Below, piece after piece: positions 31,750-34,826 of a stretch of DNA of 34,826 bases. The DNA is from Bryobacterales bacterium (GTDB taxonomy: Bacteria > Acidobacteriota > Terriglobia > Bryobacterales > Bryobacteraceae): assembly GCA_016789785.1 (NCBI GenBank), contig JAEUQE010000039.1, positions 12,132 through 46,957 on the forward strand. The letters run 5' to 3'. Made by a program: the position numbers and the translations under genes. The stretch's first letter is position 1. The number at the start of each line of letters is the position of its first letter. The notes beneath the pieces are model-generated. The model saw only the letters and a list, made by a program, of their open reading frames with translations. It made no database searches and was not told where the DNA came from.

Positions 31750-33000
31750 ATGAGGATGATGATTCTGCCAGTCGTGCTCGTGGTATCCGCGAGTGCGGCC
31801 AGTGTTGATACGCCGACATACGCGAAGGAAGTTTCGCGCATCGTGCAGAAGAACTGCGAAGGCTGTCACCGGCCGGGGCAGGTGGGCCCGTTCGCATTGA
31901 CCAACTACGAGGAAGTGCGTGCGTTCGCGCCCGAGATCAAACGTGTGACACAGGCTCGTACCATGCCGCCTTGGTCCGCAGTGCCCGGGCATGGTGACTT
32001 CAAGAACGAACGCCGCTTGACGGAGGCGCAGATAGTGGCACTCGCGGCATGGGTGGACGCAGGCATGCCGATGGGTAACAAGAAGGATCTTCCTCCGCCA
32101 GTGAAGTACAACGAAGACTGGGCTCTCGGCAAACCGGACCTCATTTTCGGCCCGAGTGAGCCGTTTGAGCTCGCAGGCAATGGCGCCGATGAGTATCGCT
32201 GCTTCGTAGTGCCGGCGGGGCTTGAGGACGCGCGCTACATCAAGGCGATGGAAGTCCGTCCGGGCAACCGGAAGATTGTGCATCACGTGCGCGTGTTCGC
32301 CGATATCACAGGCCAGGCGCGCGAGGCGGACGCCGCGGATCCGAAGCCAGGCTTCGATTGTTCGCTTGGCATGACATCGCCCTACAAGCGCATCAGCATT
32401 GGGGGTTGGGCGCCAGGCATGACACCGGAGCCGCTGCCCGACGATATCGGCGTGTACTTCCCGAAGGGATCCGATGTTGTGATGGAAGTTCACTATCACC
32501 GCAATGGACTGCGCCAGAGCGACCGCAGCAGTCTCGGCGTTTATTTGCACAAGCACACGCCGAAGAACGTACAGAAATCGCTGATCGCGGCGAATCTTGG
32601 GATCCGGATTCCGGCAGGCATGGCACGTCATGAAGAGAAGGCGCGCATCACGGTGAATCGCGACGTTCTGGCAACCAGCATCACGCCCCACATGCATCTG
32701 CTGGGCGTGGAAATGCGAGTGGTGGCGACGTTTCCCGATGGACGCATACAGGATCTTGTTTGGGCAAAGCCCTATGACTTCTCGTGGCAGACCACCTACC
32801 GTTTTCGTGAGCCGGTGGCGCTGCCGAAGGGAACTCGCATCGACGTCACGGCTTACTACGACAACTCTGAGTCGAATCCGAAGAATCCGAACAAGCCATT
32901 GAAGGAAGTTCGTTGGGGTGAGGGAACCACGGAAGAGATGTTGGTGGCGTTCATCGGGGTGATCGATGCGCCGGCGGCCACAGCGCCGCAGAGCAATTGA
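31750..33000 (+). CDS. Exported cytochrome c fused to a copper type II monooxygenase-like domain
   Basis: The 416-residue protein has a short signal peptide, then a cytochrome c module with C36-E-G-C39-H40 and a likely axial Met72 in TMPPW. From about residue 140 it resembles the two-domain copper type II, ascorbate-dependent monooxygenase fold (PHM/DBM). Ligand pairs match those families: H178-H179 in KIVHHVRVF and H248/H250 in MEVHYHRNG for one copper; H314 and H316 in TPHMHLLG and M397 in EEMLVAF for the other. The heme could feed electrons to the copper site. Similar fusions are abundant in Acidobacteriota and Planctomycetota genomes, as I recall, with no confirmed substrate. Start ATG 31750 follows a purine-rich GGGGGAG. 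The next gene starts directly after its stop. Confidence 0.85.
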   Translation: MRMMILPVVLVVSASAASVDTPTYAKEVSRIVQKNCEGCHRPGQVGPFALTNYEEVRAFAPEIKRVTQARTMPPWSAVPGHGDFKNERRLTEAQIVALAAWVDAGMPMGNKKDLPPPVKYNEDWALGKPDLIFGPSEPFELAGNGADEYRCFVVPAGLEDARYIKAMEVRPGNRKIVHHVRVFADITGQAREADAADPKPGFDCSLGMTSPYKRISIGGWAPGMTPEPLPDDIGVYFPKGSDVVMEVHYHRNGLRQSDRSSLGVYLHKHTPKNVQKSLIAANLGIRIPAGMARHEEKARITVNRDVLATSITPHMHLLGVEMRVVATFPDGRIQDLVWAKPYDFSWQTTYRFREPVALPKGTRIDVTAYYDNSESNPKNPNKPLKEVRWGEGTTEEMLVAFIGVIDAPAATAPQSN

Positions 33001-33993
33001 ATGCACCCGATCGACCGCAACCGCGCCATCGCACGATTTGAAGAGATCCCGCGCCTGGCGCTTGGCCACTACCCAACACCCGTTGAGAAACTGCCACGTC
33101 TGCGCGCGGCCCTTGGCGGAGGGCCCAAGATCTACATCAAGCGTGACGACTACACGGGCCCGGGCTTCGGCGGAAACAAGGTACGCAAGCTCGAATACAT
33201 GCTGGCCGCCGCACAATCGGAAGGCGCGAACGCGGTGATCACTTGTGGTGGCGAGAAGTCGAACCACTGCCGCGTGACGGCCGCACTTGCCGCGCGGCTT
33301 GGGCTGGAGTGCACGCTGGTGCTGAATGGTGGAGGTGGCTCGCCAAAGCCGGCAAGCCTCGCAGTGGACGAATGGTTCGGGGCGCATGTGGAACGCGTGC
33401 AGGGCCGTGAAGAGCGCGCACCTCGCATGGAAGCGGTGGCCGCGGAACTGCGCGCCAAGGGCAGGCAACCCGCGATCATTCCGCTTGGCGCATCCACGCC
33501 GCTGGGTGCGATGGGCTTCGTCTCCGCGGCGGCGGAACTCGCGGCGCAGATGGATCGCCACGAATGGAAACTCGATGCGATCTATTTTTCGTCCTCATCG
33601 GGCGGAACGCACGCGGGCCTCACCGCGGGACGGGCGCTGTTTCTTGCGCCGGAGACGGAACTGGTTGGCGTGAGTGCCGACGATCCATCTGGCAGCATCC
33701 AATCCACGGTCGAAAGCATCTTGCTTGGGGTAGGCGAGAAGCTTGGATTCGAGATGGAAGGTGATATCCGCGTGCTGGACGACTACGTTGGAGCGGGCTA
33801 TGGCATCGAGAGTGAAGCGGGCCGCGAAGCTTTGGAACTCGTGGCGCGCACGGAAGGCATCCTGCTCGACCCGGTCTACACAGCGAAGGCGATGGCTGGA
33901 CTCATTGATCAGATTCGCAAGCAGCGTTACTCCGAAAGCCAGAGTGTGCTCTTCTGGCACACAGGCGGACAACTCGCACTATTTCACGTTTGA
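33001..33993 (+). CDS. D-cysteine desulfhydrase / ACC deaminase-family PLP enzyme
   Basis: The 330-residue enzyme has the fold type II PLP pattern. Lys60 in [10 protein letters not shown] is the cofactor-binding lysine, [14 protein letters not shown] follows it, and a glycine-rich [12 protein letters not shown] binds the phosphate. Members deaminate D-cysteine to pyruvate, sulfide and ammonia, or open 1-aminocyclopropane-1-carboxylate; other members act on D-amino acids. Which reaction applies cannot be told from sequence alone. Its ATG is adjacent to the TGA of the copper monooxygenase-like gene (TGAATG), so translation is likely coupled. A role in sulfur or D-amino-acid catabolism is possible. 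Confidence 0.9.
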   Translation: MHPIDRNRAIARFEEIPRLALGHYPTPVEKLPRLRAALGGGPKIYIKRDDYTGPGFGGNKVRKLEYMLAAAQSEGANAVITCGGEKSNHCRVTAALAARLGLECTLVLNGGGGSPKPASLAVDEWFGAHVERVQGREERAPRMEAVAAELRAKGRQPAIIPLGASTPLGAMGFVSAAAELAAQMDRHEWKLDAIYFSSSSGGTHAGLTAGRALFLAPETELVGVSADDPSGSIQSTVESILLGVGEKLGFEMEGDIRVLDDYVGAGYGIESEAGREALELVARTEGILLDPVYTAKAMAGLIDQIRKQRYSESQSVLFWHTGGQLALFHV

Positions 33994-34010
33994 GAGGAGA
34001 GGGGAGATTT

Positions 34011-34631
34011 ATGGGAGTGAAGGTTCAGGTAATTTTCTATAGCATGTATGGCCACATCTACACGATGGCGGAAGCCGTTGCCGCGGGTGCGCGCGAAGTG
34101 GAAGGCGCCGAGGTGAGTTTGTATCAGGTGCCGGAGTTGGTTCGGGAGGAAGCATTGGAGCGCACGGGCGCCAAAGCGGCGAGAGAGAAGTTTGCGCACG
34201 TTCCCACGGCCACTCCTGCACAACTGGTGGAGGCCGACGCGATCATCATCGGCGCGCCGACCCGTTTCGGCAGCCTCGCCGCGCAGATGCGGAACTTTCT
34301 GGACCAGACGGGCCAACTGTGGTTCAAGGGCGCGCTGATCGGCAAAGTGGGAAGCGTGTTCACGTCGACGGCGACACAGCACGGCGGTCAGGAATCGACG
34401 ATTCTGAGCGCGCACACCACGCTGCTGCATCACGGCATGGTGATTGTCGGCGTGCCCTATTCCGAACAGCGGCAGATGACGCTGACGGAGATCACGGGCG
34501 GCAGTCCCTACGGCGCAAGCACCATCACAGGCGGCGACGGGTCACGGCAACCGAGTGAGAACGAACTGGCGATTGCCAGATTCCAGGGCAAGCACGTCGC
34601 CACCATCGCCGCAAAGCTGGCCGGGAAGTAG
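34011..34631 (+). CDS. wrbA: NAD(P)H:quinone oxidoreductase, WrbA family
   Basis: WrbA reduces quinones by two electrons with FMN, limiting redox cycling. The 206-residue protein shows the flavodoxin-like FMN loop ([14 protein letters not shown]), [20 protein letters not shown], and [15 protein letters not shown], all standard in WrbA. An in-frame start at 33990 would overlap the previous gene; ATG 34011 has AGGGGAG a few nt upstream and begins [12 protein letters not shown] as in the family. It is 17 nt downstream of the PLP enzyme and 1 nt upstream of the next gene, so it belongs to the same run. The C-terminal [13 protein letters not shown] is the usual end. Confidence 0.95.
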   Translation: MGVKVQVIFYSMYGHIYTMAEAVAAGAREVEGAEVSLYQVPELVREEALERTGAKAAREKFAHVPTATPAQLVEADAIIIGAPTRFGSLAAQMRNFLDQTGQLWFKGALIGKVGSVFTSTATQHGGQESTILSAHTTLLHHGMVIVGVPYSEQRQMTLTEITGGSPYGASTITGGDGSRQPSENELAIARFQGKHVATIAAKLAGK

Positions 34632-34632
34632 C

Positions 34633-34826
34633 ATGGCGCGCATTGTGGCCGGCGACGAGATCGAGGTCAGGCTGCTCGAAGAACATCACGCCGAAGAAAT
34701 GTTTGCCGTCATCGACCGCAATCGCGCACACATTCGACGCTGGCTGCCGTGGCCTGACTATACGCAGAGCCCCGATGACTCGCGCGAGTTCATTCGCAAA
34801 TGTGTGTTCGAATACGCGCATCAACA
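34633..34826 (+). CDS. GNAT-family N-acetyltransferase, RimJ/RimL-like (3' truncated)
   Basis: The frame starts at ATG 34633, 1 nt after the wrbA stop, and runs off the window after 64 codons. The visible sequence, EIEVRLLEEHHAEEMFAVID then AHIRRWLPWPDYTQSPDDSR, matches the N-terminus of RimJ/RimL-type acetyltransferases that modify ribosomal protein amino groups or other acceptors. The acetyl-CoA site would be beyond the end. Assignment rests on the recognisable RRWLPW segment. Confidence 0.75.
   Translation, partial: MARIVAGDEIEVRLLEEHHAEEMFAVIDRNRAHIRRWLPWPDYTQSPDDSREFIRKCVFEYAHQ

Noticed and set aside
31267..33561. 764-codon open frame on the minus strand
   Set aside because: It lies antisense to three well-supported genes (aldehyde dehydrogenase, copper monooxygenase-like, PLP enzyme), is rich in Arg and His as expected of a shadow frame in GC-rich DNA, and shows no family motif.
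1..34826. Search for CRISPR arrays, tRNA or rRNA genes, insertion sequences and integrase sites
   Set aside because: No regularly spaced repeats, cloverleaf-like segments, transposase or integrase motifs were seen by eye; a short or degenerate element could still be missed.

Overview
The window is about 34.8 kb of gene-dense, GC-rich bacterial chromosome, and no gene-free gap reaches 300 bases. Three things point to an Acidobacteriota member of the Bryobacter/Solibacter type: an Acidobacteria-style VWFA-related secreted protein, several Tat- or Sec-exported versions of normally cytosolic enzyme families, and a cytochrome c fused to a copper type II monooxygenase-like domain. That assignment comes from gene content alone and is an inference. 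I see no rRNA, tRNA, CRISPR array, insertion sequence or prophage.

Layout. (1) Bases 1-4817 (+): the assembly end of a cbb3 cytochrome oxidase cluster. It holds the tail of an iron-sulfur protein, a SafE/DsbD-like membrane protein, CcoG, a previously overlooked 39-residue membrane peptide, and the copper ATPase CcoI. The oxidase subunits must lie upstream if they are present. (2) 8951-4735 (-): a tight housekeeping operon, aroC-def-fmt-argJ plus a small exported protein, with junctions of 9 nt or less, several of them overlapping. (3) 14551-9199 (-): a 1110-residue exported repeat protein followed by the VWFA-related protein, a clear hairpin terminator, then a Tat-exported sugar isomerase-like TIM barrel. 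(4) 14683-16958 (+): an exported Gfo/Idh/MocA oxidoreductase and an exported enolase-superfamily enzyme, probably sugar or sugar-acid catabolism. (5) 21735-16980 (-): a HAD hydrolase gene broken by an in-frame stop, then ileS-lspA-lgt, which couples isoleucyl-tRNA synthetase to lipoprotein maturation. (6) 21759-26124 (+): an OPT-family oligopeptide transporter and a large exported protein of unknown function.

(7) 30166-26170 (-): an exported HpcH/HpaI aldolase-like protein, an exported glycoside-hydrolase-like TIM barrel, a GNAT acetyltransferase, a 95-residue candidate antitoxin and a zeta-toxin-family kinase. The last three genes are fused at their junctions. (8) 30259-34826 (+): aldehyde dehydrogenase, the cytochrome c/copper monooxygenase-like protein, a D-cysteine desulfhydrase/ACC deaminase-family PLP enzyme, a WrbA-type quinone reductase and the start of a second GNAT protein.

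The items most worth following up are the broken HAD gene, the 39-residue peptide inside the cco operon, the GNAT/antitoxin/zeta cassette, the heme-plus-copper enzyme, and a recurring TANNNT-like hexamer placed 2-12 nt upstream of several first-gene start codons, which suggests leaderless or very short-leader transcripts. None of these proves a new system; each is stated with its limits.
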